DNA from: Otis tarda
Lineage: Eukaryota; Chordata; Aves; Otidiformes; Otididae
Assembly (NCBI GenBank): GCA_026413225.1
Contig: CM048553.1
Span: 140,438,690 to 140,502,689 of the forward strand
Direction of reading: 5' to 3'
Length of the DNA stretch: 64,000 nt
Notes under the pieces: generated by a model
Told to the model about the DNA's origin: nothing
What the model saw: the letters and a program-made list of their open reading frames with translations, nothing else
Database searches by the model: none
Translations under genes and position numbers: made by a program
Shown here: positions 17,771-30,600 of the stretch, piece after piece
Layout: each line of letters opens with the position of its first letter
Position numbering within the stretch: position 1 is the first letter of the stretch

Positions 17771-20700
17771 CACAAGCCCCTGGAGCAACACATACACATG
17801 CTGATCTGACTCCACATTTCCCTGCTGTAAGCATTGAGCACATAGGCTTTTGGAAAAGCACCAGTGCCTTCCCTTCACCAGGCCAAATGGTGTCTGCCTG
17901 CTGCTGAATCTGCACTGCAGTCATAAATAAACTGTCTTGATGAGATACAGCCCTGGACTGAGCAAATACCTGGATTTAAAGCATTAAGCGTCCCACTGAG
18001 CTTGGGAACAGCTCTGGGCCTGAGGCTGCCTGCATTAGCAGGTTCAGGCTTGGGTGTCCTTAGTAAATCTCCCAGGTTTGCTGGGAGCGATGACACTTCT
18101 CTCCCACCTGGCTGTGTGGTGGCCTTGGCCTGTGTGAGAGCAGCTCAGTCCTCTGCTGTCCTGGAGTCACGGTGCAGGGAAACCTCCTGTCCCCTGTGGG
18201 CTCTGGAAACTATCAGCTTGAAAATTAGCTTGCTGAACACACATGTGTTAGCTGTGAACATGGCTATGACATGAGGCTCTCAGTTTCAGGCTAGGAGCAG
18301 TTGTGGTCGACCCCACGGTGGTGTCTGGCCTAGGGACAGACACCCTGGGTTGGTGCAGGGAGGAGCAGCGAGCACCAGTTCAGCTAGCTCCTGCCTGGGC
18401 ATTGCAGGGATGAGCAATGTGGGTGTTGGGGATGTGAGTTTGGGGTATTCCCCTGTGACACATCCCCAGGAGGAGGCCCGGGGATCCCCCTGCAGGACAG
18501 CAAGTCTGCTGGTAGGACTTCATGCTCGTAGGACACACCACACAAGAAATGCCCCACAGCATATACAACTTCTTAAACTTCTTATGAAATTACAAAGCTA
18601 GCATAAAAGCTTTTCTAGACTTGCCTGGGTTAGCACAAGCATGGGACAGCATTGTGCTTCTGGGCTGTAGGAAGTTTGATGCCTTTACTGATACGGGGTA
18701 CGTAGCAACAAACAAACAAAAAAAAACCAAAAAAAACCCCCCAACAACAACAACAAAAAAAAACCAAAACCCCCCAAAAAGCCAAGCCAAAACATCTGTA
18801 TTCAGTTATTCTAGTATGCTTATATAAATACAGCTTATTTCAAATTCATAGCAACGTACTGTTATGCCTTTCTACTGGTACGGCTCCCTCCATGCTGATG
18901 TTTTTCTGATATGTGATCACACACTTTACCAAAACATTTGTAACAGAATAACCTTCTCAGTGACAAGCAACCTTTGGTCAAAATGCATACCATCATGCCA
19001 ACCATTTTTTCTGTGTAGACACTGAGTAAAAACCTTAGGTTTTGACAGATCAGTTTAAGCACCTAGACTGACATCTAAGCTGCTAACACTGAGATAAAGA
19101 TGAGATAGAGGCATGTTAGAAAAAATATCACCAAACTTAAGTGGAGCTTAAATATCCCAGGTGAAACTCAGACATTGGTCTATCTCTAATTGTAAAGTCT
19201 TCTGGGAATTATTTCTAGATTAAGCACATATAAATAATATATGTACTATATAAACAATAATATAAAAATGTTATATTTTGATGTGTCCCTGTAGTCCAGT
19301 TTCCCTTACTAACGCAAAATAATTTTCAGCCCTTTACAGAGTATGATTAAATCAATTTTGAAGCTTCAAACTTTTATTTGGCAGTTGAAAGGTAAGCTCC
19401 ATTCTATGTCTCATTCTTTTCTTGTTCCTCTTCCTCTCCGTGTCCCAGCACTCAGGTGCATTGTTGTTATTTCTACAGTCAAATTGTGACTTTGTTTTTA
19501 ATTCTTTAAACTTCTACTTAGTTGATTGTGGCCAGGCAAAACATTCATCTTTTCTTTCTTGTTGAAATTACTGGCAAGAGAATATAAAGCTCAGTGGGCC
19601 TCATGAAGTCCTCCATGCGATTATTCCTTTCAACGATGCCATGTTTTATGTTATTTTGCAAAATGTGGGAGCTGTGCACGGTTCCAGGAGAGGGAGCTGT
19701 TTTCAAGGGTAACCTTGCAACCTCTGCTCAGATTGAGAGATTGCGATACTTCCCTTATAAGTTTATAAAACTAGATCTTTCCAGTGATGTGTTTTTTAAA
19801 AACCCAAGCATTTCCTAAAGAACATTCTGACAGACACTTTAGTCACTAGACCCCATATTCTGTCCCTAAATCTGGGTGAAATAAGGATCTGGGAAGGGGG
19901 GGGAATACAAGCAGAAATGGGCACTATTGTCTCTCATCCTTCAAATCTCCTTTCTGTCACCATGAAGGACTCTCCAGCGGGTTTGTGGTCCCTAAAATGT
20001 CCTTCATAAAGGCAAAGGGCCAGTCTAAGTCAGATGAAAGAGACTCTGGAAGGAAGAAAAGGCTTTGACCCCACCACAAGTCCTTAAAAAATACTATACA
20101 GCCACTGTTTTGTTAAAAATCAGCACCAGGGAGTGGATGGGCATTTACAATGCAGATGTTTGAGAATTAAAGCATGGGGGAAGGCACGTCAGGCTGAGTT
20201 TGGTACCCAGGCAGCCTCTGCAAGGGATGCTGACTTCCCCTCCATGACGAGGCTGTGATATAGCGGAAATAAAAGACAGGGAGGGAAGCAGCAGACAGTG
20301 TCTCCATCTTCAACAAACAAGTTCCAAAATAGAGAGATCCAAGGAGCAGCTGACAGCCTCAGGAAAAGCTGCATTACTTCTCCCAGCATTAACAGCAGGC
20401 AGCGTGGCCACATCCAGCCCTCCAGCCTGCCCTGCCAGCCATGCTCAGTCAGGGAGGTCAACTCCGTGGGCTGAGTCAGGCATTACTCTGGCTCAGGGGC
20501 TCTGCAGGCTGGTGCTCAGTCCGGCAGTGAAGATGAGCGTGCAGGGAATGGAGAGTACGCAGAGAAAGCAGAGCCACTCTTTCTCCCTTACCGCTTTTGC
20601 CACCCTGGCCTTGCCTAGTGAGACGGCAGGGGCAGGGTTTCCAATAGAGAGGGAGATAATTTAATTCCAATCTGGAGAACCGTGGTCTTGAAGGAGGTCT

Positions 20701-23700
20701 CTCACCACCTTCCCCTCCCTAAAATGCGGATAAGGTTGTGTAAAAAAGCACGAGAGGTATCAATTAGGAGAGTGAGACTACTGCGAGAAAAGTCACTGGT
20801 GGAGCACTGACCTATCCCAAAAATTGGAGAGCAACTTTGTCATTTTGGGCCTGGAGGAAAATGAAACCAACCCAGTGTGGCTGAGAACTTCTAAGTGATC
20901 TAGAAGATGGAATATACCTAAGATAATAAAGAAGCCTTGTTTTCTTTGAGTCTGGACATGTGATTCCTGAGTCATAACTGGAGTAACAGTCTAATGGCCA
21001 TCCTATAGCTGGGGCCATAACTTCACGATACAGCGACTTCAGTAGAAAAGGCAACTGAAAGAATTCACACCCTGAGCCTTTTTTTCAAGTCAGAGATGGG
21101 CATACTGCAGATGCAGACCCATTTGTGCAACATAGCCACACATGTTTCTGCAGAGAAATCCCAAAGCAACTTTTTCTCCATGTTACGGAACCCCAAATAT
21201 TGCCCCTTCAAATGCAATGGTAGTAATACTGTCAGCTTGTTAATAGGGTGGTCTCATTGCTCATTGAAAAATTACATGTAATCCGATGACGGTAAAATGA
21301 GGCACTAAGAAAAATGATAAGTGTGCTCATTATGTGTGCTGTTGTAGATGGTGTATGGTTAACTGAGAGAAAAGGTTGGAAAGAAGAAGAGAAAGAGGAA
21401 AGAAGAAGAGAAAGAGAAAAGAGGAAAGAGAAAAAATAATACTGACGTCTAAATAATGAGCAGTACATAGACACCCTATGGCACAGCCCGGGATGGATCA
21501 TTCTGTTAAATTCTCTGAACTTCTGAGATTTTTATAAAGCTGAAGTGGCAGCACTGCTGACCCTGAGAGAAAGTGGGGGTCATCCTGACAGCCAGGGATG
21601 CAGAGGGATGTCTGAAGCTGTACCCCTGCTTACCCCCCTTCCCTGAGCATCAGCAGGCAGGGTAGAGCTCAGGACTTGCCCCCTGTCAGAGCTGCTGGGT
21701 GCCTGAGGCGATAACAGGTACTGACTTGTTACCAGCAAAGAACCAGGAAACGTTGTGTGATGTGATTGGGGATGGCTTTCAAGTTGTAACCTCTGCTGAA
21801 GGCACTGCAATGAGGGCGGCAGCACATCTTTCGCTGTCCCTCAGGTGCCAGAGGTCACACGCTAACCCTCAAAGACAAGAGTCAATTCATAAAAGAAGAC
21901 TCGTTATTTGAAAAGCTAAGCCTGCATCTTTATTTTACCAGTATGACCAAAGCATACTATTTTGACAGAATGAGTATATGCAAAAATCAGTCTTGTTCTT
22001 TCTTACATTTTTATTCCTGTCAAAATCTCTGCACGATTACACAACAACATTGTGCAAACACCTGCAGCCATCACTTTCTCCTTTTGCACTTGTCAGGGTT
22101 ATTAAAAGTGACAGACTGTGTCCTCTGATAATCATCGCATTTACAGCAAATGCAAACATGTTCATCCGATTTTCACAGGGTCATGCACCAAACTATCCCC
22201 TGTATTGTCAGGCAGACAAATGCAGCTCTTTGTTTCAGATCGCTGGGAATTTGGAATCCCAGTAGTGCACAGGTCGGATGGATCCAGATGCAAACCTCTC
22301 CTTGGCCACCCTTCGAGCGGATTTGCTATGAGAAAGGAAGAAAGGGAAAAAAAGGAGCTGTGGAGGAAAATAAACACAGAAAGGTTATCTCATTAGGGAA
22401 CAGGGAAAATCTTGAGGTTAAATACTGTCTATCATGAATACCAGGATATCTGCACACCTTGGATATACTTTCAGTCAGTAAAAGGATGCTAGGGAGTATG
22501 TGTATATGCACATATATAAATACATACATATGTATACATCTTTGTGTAGCAAGCTTAAAGGTAGTGCCAGTACAACAAGATATTTACATTTTCTAAGGTC
22601 CAGATTATGCAGAAATCCACAGGTGCACATTTCTAAAGATAGTAGTCAGTTTGACAAGAAGATCTTCAGATTCCTCCCTTTCCAGGAAATTACATGCTGT
22701 GTCCTAGGAGCTAAGATTCAAGGTCATTGCCATCTCAGGCAAAACAAAACTAGCAGTTTCAGAAGGCATTTCTCTGCAGTTCATAAATCAGCATCATGGA
22801 GCAGCCTTCAGTGGAACTACACAAATTTGCATCTGTGGAACATTTGTTCTGATTTATCTGACACAATAAACAATTTAGAAAATTTTATTGCCTGGTCAGT
22901 TCTGGTCTTTCTGTACAGAATAGCCAAAGAGTTGAGAAAAGGAATCATAGTTTAAAAAAGAAAAGTAATGATTAATGTAATGTTTTGAAAAGCCTACTGA
23001 TTTGGAAAATCCCAAGATTTGGATCTATCAGGAAGTAGATATAAATGTAATAGCTGCAGTAGGAATCATATCTAAAATATTCAAAATTATTAACAGCTAG
23101 TGAGCTCTGGAATGAGTGAAATAAGTTTGGTCATGTAGTACTGGCCTGGGGAACTTAAAAATTGCCAAGACCTTAGAGAAATCTTTATTAAGTTTCCTTT
23201 TGGAAGTGTATTTCTGCATGAGTATAAGAAGACATAGGTATTTGTTGCTTTACCTCTGGAGATCCAGCTATCCCCAAACACTCCCAGCTTACATTTTATT
23301 TTAATTTCACAATTTATATTCCTGAACAAAGTATTTTTTCCTTTGTAAAAATAACTAATTCAAGATGATTGTTTAGTTTGTTTTTTGGCAAAGGTTATTT
23401 TTTAGCTACTTTGGCAGGTACTGCCCCTGCCTTCATTTGGGGCAGTACCAGGGTGGTTCTGATTAGAGAAGGCAAGAGTCTGTGGAGAGGTGCCCTGCCC
23501 AGGGAAAGGGATGAGAAGTCTACCAAGGGTTTTCATCTGCCAACATCATGCTGCAGCTGCTGGATCACTTGCAGTCATTTTTTGGGGACTCTGTACAAGC
23601 ATGGGGCATAGCTTGTGAGTGCCGCTGCCATAGCCCCTGTGGCAATACAGCTGAGACCCAGAGGTGCATCCTTGTCCTGCCATGGCCCTACCTATTTCCA

Positions 23701-25566
23701 GCTCCCACACTGGCTCTGTTGTGTCCAGTCTTCCTGCTGAAAAGATGCAACTTCTCCTTTATTCGTGGGAGGAGGGAAAAAGACCATGAAATTGTTATTT
23801 AGTGATTCCAGGGGTCACCTGCCAAATGGCCCTTGGGTTCTCATTGCTATTTCTGTACCCTGTCCAAGGCCTGTTTAAAGAACATGAGGTACAGAGCAGC
23901 CCTGCCCCCCCGGGAGCGCCCTTGGCTGCCAATACATGCCCACACTTGTTCCCTCTCTCTGGCCTCGTAAATCTTGAATTCCTTTCCCCACTGTTTCAGT
24001 AAGATGGATGGTAGGTGCACTCTGCACAACTCATCCTTTGGTTAGGGCACGGAGGGAGGCAGGTACAAAGCTCCGCAGGCAAGAGAAGGAACTGAATGTA
24101 GCTTTCCCTTTTTTATTTTCCTCAGTGCCCAGGGCTTGATAAGTTTGTCCTGGTGGCCTGGCCTCCTTGCTTTGTTCTCTGAAAGAACATCATAGAAGAA
24201 AGGTGGGATATCAGATATGTCCCTCCCTTGCCTGTGTGCTGTCTGCAGGCAGCTTTCCCAGCTGTCAGGGCTCCTTCGCAAGCACAGATCCTTCTACTTC
24301 CTTGTCTCTGGCAGCAGAGCCTGTCCCAGTTGGCAGGCAACGGGTGGGTGCCTGGGTGTCCTCACATGCACATCCACCTGTGATGCTGAGGCACCTGCAT
24401 CTGTGCTGTACAGGGAACCCACCGGCGCTGTGTAGGGAACCAACCTAGCTCCCACCACAACGCAGTCGGGATTTCACCCCAGCAGCATGAAAGTTAGATA
24501 GTTCTGAAATTAACTTTGAAGTTGCTAAGCCCTTTGTTGCACTTCTGCTTTCACACTTACACAGCAGCGTGCTTTGCTAATGCTAAAGTTACCAGCATGT
24601 CACTGTCTAGTGTCTGGCAGAAGTCTTATATCTAGCCACAGATGAATCTATACAGCCTACAGTTTTTTTTTTCTATTATTTTTTAAAAGTGTCCTAAAAT
24701 GAACTCAAGCTGAGGAAGTAGAAATTAATGTGTTTAGGCTTACATGGTGTATTCCCTCCTGCGCTGCTCCTTGTGTGTTTGCCAGGTGATTTCCCAGAGT
24801 GACAGAGGTGCACTCAGCGTACATTGCACACGCGCCGAGTCTGACGGCTCCAGGGTCCACCTTACAGCCGTACAATACATACCTTATCCGTGTGGCCTCT
24901 CCCAGGTGTGCCAGAGCTTGACGCTTGTGCTGCAGTGATAGCACACATACCGTATGGCATATACCACATGTCCAGAATTTCTATATGTCCTACAGCCTGG
25001 ATGGAGTTACTTCTACTACTACTGTTCCACCTTGGTTGCAGGACATCAACAAACCCTGGACAAATGTCCAAAGACAGTGTGGTTTGTCTGGACAAGTTTC
25101 TGGATGGATAAAAAAAACCCATTTAGTTAGAAGAATGAGCGATTACTCTAAATTTGAAGGGTGTAATGAAACATGTCTTGGGTGCAATAAATAAAATACA
25201 TTGCACCTGCTTATGCAAGCAAATACATAGCAAACATTCTTCATTCTTCCTCTTTGGAACGTTTCTAAGCCACCTGGACATCTGCTGATTGCCTATATGC
25301 AAATATAAAAATCATATTATTCTTATTTTACCTTTAAGGCAGCTGGTAAGGATGTTGAATGATGAATCCAGAGGACTCTGCAACCCGGGAATTCCTTCTT
25401 GCCTCCCAGCTGGTGAGACCCCAGAGGTCTCCCCATCCCAGTCCCAAGGATGCATCCGCTGCTGTTCCTGTTTGCTGGGAGGGCCAGTAGCGAGGCTGAG
25501 CCCTCTCTGTGCATACAAGCACGCACACCTGGGACACTAAGACAGAGCACTGCATTTGGCAGCACC
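17771..25566. other. RPL30-ERICH5 intergenic region, no gene recognised
   Basis: Nearly 8 kb between divergent RPL30 and ERICH5. Recognisable content is limited to an A/C-rich low-complexity run at about 18705-18785 (CAAACAAACAAA, then CAACAACAACAAC), a homopurine tract at 21378-21436, and TA/CA-rich sequence near 22497-22540. The 23.4-24.5 kb part is somewhat more GC-rich. Many overlapping small open frames exist (for example 22500-22955 and 24167-24448), but none shows family resemblance, a consistent frame across splice sites, or a clear promoter. Confidence 0.5.
21378..21436 (+). repeat. 59-nt pure homopurine (GA) tract
   Basis: Every base from 21378 to 21436 is A or G, built around the near-repeat GAAGAAGAGAAAGAGGAAA. 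Such mirror-like purine runs can form triplex (H-DNA) structures and are often length-variable. No gene is affected. Confidence 0.85.
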
Positions 25567-26176
25567 TGTGCTGGTTTTGGCTGGGGCAGAGTTAATTTTC
25601 TTCACAGTAGCTAGTATGGGGCTGTGTTTTGGATTTGTGCTGGAAACAGCTTGATAACACAGGGATGTTCTAATTACTGTTGAGCAGTTCTTGCACAGAG
25701 TCCGGGTTTTTTGTGCTTCTCACACCAGCCCACCAGTGAGTAGGCTGGGGGTGCACAAGAAGTTGGGAGGGGACACAGCTGGGACAGCTGACCCCAGCTG
25801 ACCAAAGGGACATCCCATACCATATGACATCATGCTCAGCAATAAAACTGGGGCAAGAAGAAGGAAGAAGGGGGCATTTGGAGTGATGGCATTTGTCTTC
25901 CCAAGTTACCGTTAACAGGAGATGGAGCCCTGCTTTCCTGGAGATGGCTGATCTTTCCTAGCAGATGGCCTGCTAAGGGGATGCACTGAATGAATTCCTA
26001 GTTTTGCTTTGCTTGTGTGCACAGCTTTTGCTTTACCTGTTAAAGTCTCTTCTGTCTTTATCTCAGCCCATGAGTTTTCTCACTGTTACCTTTCTGATTT
26101 TCTCTCCACCCCACTGAAGGGGTGTGAGCGACCAGCTGTGCGGTGCTTAGTTGCCAGCTGGGCTTAAACCACGACA
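25567..26176 (+). mobile_element. Solo LTR of an avian endogenous retrovirus (ERVL-like)
   Basis: A single about 610-bp unit beginning TGTGCTGGTTTTGGCTGGGG and ending AAACCACGACA, so it has the TG...CA termini of an LTR. Inside, GACATCATGCTCAGCAATAAA occupies the place where I expect the CRE-like and TATA-like promoter elements of this family, and both look mutated. TTACCTGTTAAAGTCTCTTC lies in the 3' third. I recognise the sequence as a common bird LTR type. No internal region (gag, pol) or second LTR is adjacent, so it is a solo LTR left by recombination. I could not see an unambiguous target-site duplication. Confidence 0.8.
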
Positions 26177-26311
26177 ACCACATACACCGCTAAGTGCAGA
26201 CAGCCCAGTCCTGCTGCTCCTCCCCATCAGGTCCAGACTGGGGTTCCCTACAGAAACCCCACACTCTCAGGTTCACAAGCACAACCACATTCACGGACCC
26301 TCAAACATCAG

Positions 26312-27003
26312 CATGGTCTCCAAGTACTTGGGAGTGCTGGTGGATGAGAAGCTCAACGTGAGCAGGCAATGCGTGCTTGCAGCCCAGAAAGCCAACCACA
26401 TCCTGGGCTGCATCAAAAGAAGTATGGCCAGCAGGTTGAGGGAGGTGATTCTGCGCCTTTGCTCTGCTCTCATGAGACCCCACCTGGAGTACTGCATCCA
26501 GTTCGGGAGCCCCCAACATAAGAAGAATGTGGACCTGTTGGAGTGAGTCTAGAGGAGGGCCACGGAGATGATCAGAGGGCTGGAGCACCTCTCCTATGAG
26601 GACAGGCTGAGAGAGTTGGGGTTGTTCAGCCTGGAGAAGAGGAGGCTCTGGGGAGACCTTATAGCAGCCTTCCAGTACCTAAAGAGGGCTTATAAGAAAG
26701 ATGGGGAGAAACTCTTCAGCAAGGCCTGTAGCGATAGGACAAAGGGTAATGATTTTAAGCTAGAAGGATGGAGATTTAGACTGGATATAAGGCAGAAATT
26801 TTTTACAATGAGGGTGGTTAAGCACTGACACAAGTTGCCCAGAGAGGTGGTGGATGCCCCATCCCTGGAAACATTCAAGACCAGGTTGGATGAGGCTCTG
26901 AACAACCTGATCTAGTTGTAGATGTCCCTGCTTCTTGCCGGGGGGTTGGACTAGATGTCCTTTAAAGGTCCCTTCCAACCCAAACCATTCTATGATTCTA
27001 TAA
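26312..27003 (+). mobile_element. CR1 LINE, about 690-bp 3' fragment
   Basis: Plus-strand copy starting within the ORF2 C-terminal region. It decodes as [40 protein letters not shown], then [20 protein letters not shown]. One in-frame stop (GAGTGA near 26541) separates the two open pieces at 26151-26546 and 26568-26828. It ends with the typical 3' terminus TTCCAACCCAAACCATTCTATGATTCTAT. It lies just 3' of the solo LTR. The upstream extension of the first open frame is LTR sequence, not protein coding. Confidence 0.95.
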
Positions 27004-27179
27004 AGTCCATCTAATATCCCTGCCCAGCCCCTGGACCCTGTTACCCGGTGTATGGATCCCCCTCTACTCCATGCTGACCTGGCTTAAAGTTTGCTGACGA
27101 GTTTTACCTACACGTACACACACCCAAGATCAGACCCATGGGTGCCCAGCTGCTGTCCCGCAGACCTGCCGTCCCTTTC

Positions 27180-27680
27180 TGGGCTGCTGCCACTTAGAAA
27201 CCCGCACGTCGCGCAGGAAAACGCCTCAAGGGCAGGACCGAACAAGACGGGTGGCCCGGGGTGAGCAGGGAGGGGGAGGGTGTGTTTTAAGGCACCATCG
27301 CCGGTGCCACCCCCGCGCGTCCCCCGGCTCCGGTGCTGCACGGCTGCACCTCCAGCCCCTCCTCACCCCGCCCCGGGCCGGGCAGTCGCGAAGAGGCTGC
27401 GGCGCCATGGGCTGCTCCAGCAGCGCCCGCGGCCGAACCCAGGACCCGCCGCCCGCTTCCGGGCCGCTGCTGCGGGGTGAGCCGGGCCGGGGGGCGCCGG
27501 GCCGGGCCGGGGGGGCTGCCCGCGGGGTTTGCCGGGGGCGGGAAGCCGCGTCGTTGTGAGCCGCCGGGTCCCGGCCGCGGGTGGGCGTCCCGGGGAGAGG
27601 CCAGGGGCCAGGAACCGGTCGGGTTCCTGCCGGCGGTGACGGTGGCCCGGCTGCCGGTGGAGCTGTGCCTGCGGAGCGGT
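27180..27680 (+). promoter_or_regulatory. ERICH5: ERICH5 CpG-island promoter
   Basis: A compact GC- and CpG-rich block surrounds the ERICH5 first coding exon, with several GC boxes (CCCCGCCCC-type near 27366). No TATA box is evident. The start site was not pinpointed. Long open frames on both strands (27226-27924 minus, 27333-27842 plus) are artefacts of high GC. Confidence 0.7.
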
Positions 27681-30600
27681 GTCTTCGTACGCGGCTGCTG
27701 CTTGCGGAGGAATAAGTTACTGCTTTCCGTTCCCATCCGCAAACTTTTTTTTTTTTTTTTAAAATATACAGACAGGTGCCGCGGTTGGTCCTTTTGTATA
27801 ATACCTCGTAAATCCAATTCCAATGCTCCCCCCCCCTTTTAAAATAATAGGGAACTAGCAATATCTGACCCCACCATCCTTCCTTTTTCTTACAAAATCT
27901 GGACATCCACCCCAACGCTTCCAACCTAAACGGTTCTGTGATTCTACAACACAGTTTACAGCACCGGCTCTGAAACTCTAACTTTGGTTTGGCTCAAGTC
28001 ACGGGGGATTAATGTTGGGTGCAAGATGTATTGGTAGAATACTCGGTAAGAATACCCTTGCTATTCAGTGAAAGTTAAATAAAACTTTGTTTCCGTGTTC
28101 ATCACGTTTAGCTCTTTGCTCCAAGGGAGGTTTGGAAACACTTTGATGAAAACCCGAATGATGCAGTTACAGATATTTGCCTCTCCAGAAAGACACATCC
28201 TGAAGACAGATACATAAAAGTTGCATTTCGTTTTACTGCATTTCTTTCCTGTATTCTTGAGTTATAAATATCATCTGTTGCTGTTACTCTGGCTGCAGCA
28301 CCCGTGTTTTCTGTATGGGTTTATTTTCTGTTTGTTCTCCTGTTACGGTTTGTGACTGCAGAGGTGACAGCAGGTTGGATGGGGTGAGCGTTGTCTGTGC
28401 TGCTATAGAGCCAGCACACATCTGCAAACCGAGGTGTCCTGCTGAAAACAGCAGCAGAAATCTCTTTGTGCTGTACCTGCTGTCCTGTTCAGCTGGTCAA
28501 TGTACCAAATTCCTCTACCTTTCCATCTTCTGCTGAAAGATTTGCACAGGAACACTGAAGGGCTCAGGGAAACAGCTGAAGTAATTTCTTCTGAGTATTT
28601 TAGGAATTCTATCTAAAGAGCTGTTCATGTCAGGATAGGTTATGAACTGTACTGGATACATAAACTCTGCCATGGTAGTGCTAAAGTGCAGTTTGTAATT
28701 ACAGCTGAAAGATCTCCATTGATTGGGCGGTTACCGGCCAGATATGTTGTTATTTTCTAACTTAGTTTAATAAAAGAGGATAATTTGAAGAAATGTCTCT
28801 AAATGTGTTAATAGGGAAAAAAATGTATTTGATTTCCTTCCGTTGATGTGTAACTGACAAAAAGATGCGGCTTTTCCGAAAGAAAAGAAAGAGGGCAAAA
28901 GGAAAAGTACTGTAGCCATAGCCTGTTTAAATTCACTGTGCTTTTCATTGTTTCTCCAGCTAAAATAGTCTACAGCAGGGAAAATAAAAATTATAAATTT
29001 AAAAATAAAACTAGAAGGCATCCTAGGAATGTTGACTGCCACCTGATGTTCATTCTTCTTGAGGATAAAGGTATTGAACAGATTACTGGGAGGATTTATT
29101 TTTTTCCATATTAGAGAATTCTTTGCATTTCAGATGAGAGCAGAGGAATTCTTCCAAGGTTTCCAGCAATGCAGGTCTTGCGTTTTATGGTAGTATTTTA
29201 TAATCCAATTTTTATAAAACATTTTGATGAAGAGAGAGCTAGCTGTAAGTTACGGGGCTGATGTTTACGGATGCTGCAGGAGATTCCTAGTAATAATGGG
29301 TTTGAATTGTTTCTTTTAGTGGTAACATCGATTGAAAACTCTGTGTAACATGCCAGTTTTCATGGCTCATTTATTTCTGTCTGTAGGTTTTAAATGTTCC
29401 CTGTCCACCTGGTACCAAGCAAGGTGAAGGCATGAGAAGTGTCTAAATGGATAAAAAGTAAAAATGTGAAAAGATCAAGTCTCTGAGCATACACTGCTTT
29501 TTTTTTTAAGTCATTGCTTAGATTAGTTTAAGACTTACTTGCTGTTACTCTGACTGAGTATCTGTTTCATGTTGAGCTTCGTGTTGGGAAAGGGAGTGCC
29601 TGGAAGACAAGGTATGATAGAGATCTAGAGAAGGTAAACAGGGAAATGCATTTGCTGTTTCTTGTAACATAAGAACTATATCACTTGATGAAATTACTAG
29701 CAGCAGGCTTAAGACCCACAAAAATGTGTTTTACGGGGGTGTAAGTAGCTGTAGACCACATTGCTGCTGGTTATGATGGAGGCCAAGTCCATAAATGGAT
29801 TGAAAAAGGGTTTGGGTGAGTTCTCAGAGGAATGTCTACTGATGGACCAAACCCCACTCCTGTGGGCTGTGTCCCTCTGCCCTTCCCACTGCCCCTCGGT
29901 GGCTGTCAGAGTGGGTGGGTGGGTGTGTGGTCTGAGCATGTAGCTGAGCTTACCTCCTTTTTTTGAGTTGCATTTATAAATAGCTACACCTCTGTGAATT
30001 TGGAGGGGTTGGCTGGACCTTGGATGGTTTTACAGTTCCTGGGATAAATGAGATTTTACGTGTCCCATAGTCAAAATTGTTTTCTGTCTGTCTTGACACT
30101 CCAGATTCCCCGTTCTTACTCTTCTCCTGGCTTAGCCGTCCTTCCCTGGGTCTGTAGGCACATGCTAACTAGGTGACGCTTGCTGGAGAGGCATTTTGCT
30201 TGAATGCCTCGAAAGAACTGTGAAGTTATTTTAAGAGCAGCAGTATTCAAGCAGCTGTTTTAAGAGCAGGATGTATTACCTTTTTTTGCTGTTCATCTAT
30301 GTATGTCTGAAGTATCGTATAGTTCTGCTCACTGGCTTTGACACTGCAATCATCATTTTCTCAGAAAATACAATTTTTCCAGTTTTGTAATTATTACATA
30401 AACAAATTTTGTGCATGAATTCGCAGGGTTTTAATCTTGACATTCCTTTTGAGAAGGTTAAGTACAAGCTCTTGTAAAACTGAATTTCATCAGAAAGTTA
30501 AGTCAGTCTGATAGATAGGTATAGCTCATTTTGAGTCTTCAACTTTTATCCTTAAATACCTGTCAGAGTGATTTTGCCATTTCATTATTCATAAATTTTG

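Noticed and set aside
20189..20461. 90-codon minus-strand frame and neighbours in the 20-25 kb region
   Set aside because: Isolated frames without similarity, consistent splice sites or promoter; many overlap each other on both strands, as expected by chance.
26151..26546. 131-codon plus-strand frame
   Set aside because: It runs from the LTR end into CR1 ORF2 sequence; the recognisable part is CR1 reverse-transcriptase tail.
27226..27924. 232-codon minus-strand frame across ERICH5 exon 1
   Set aside because: Antisense shadow of a CpG island with Arg/Pro/Gly-rich composition and a run of lysines from a poly-T tract.
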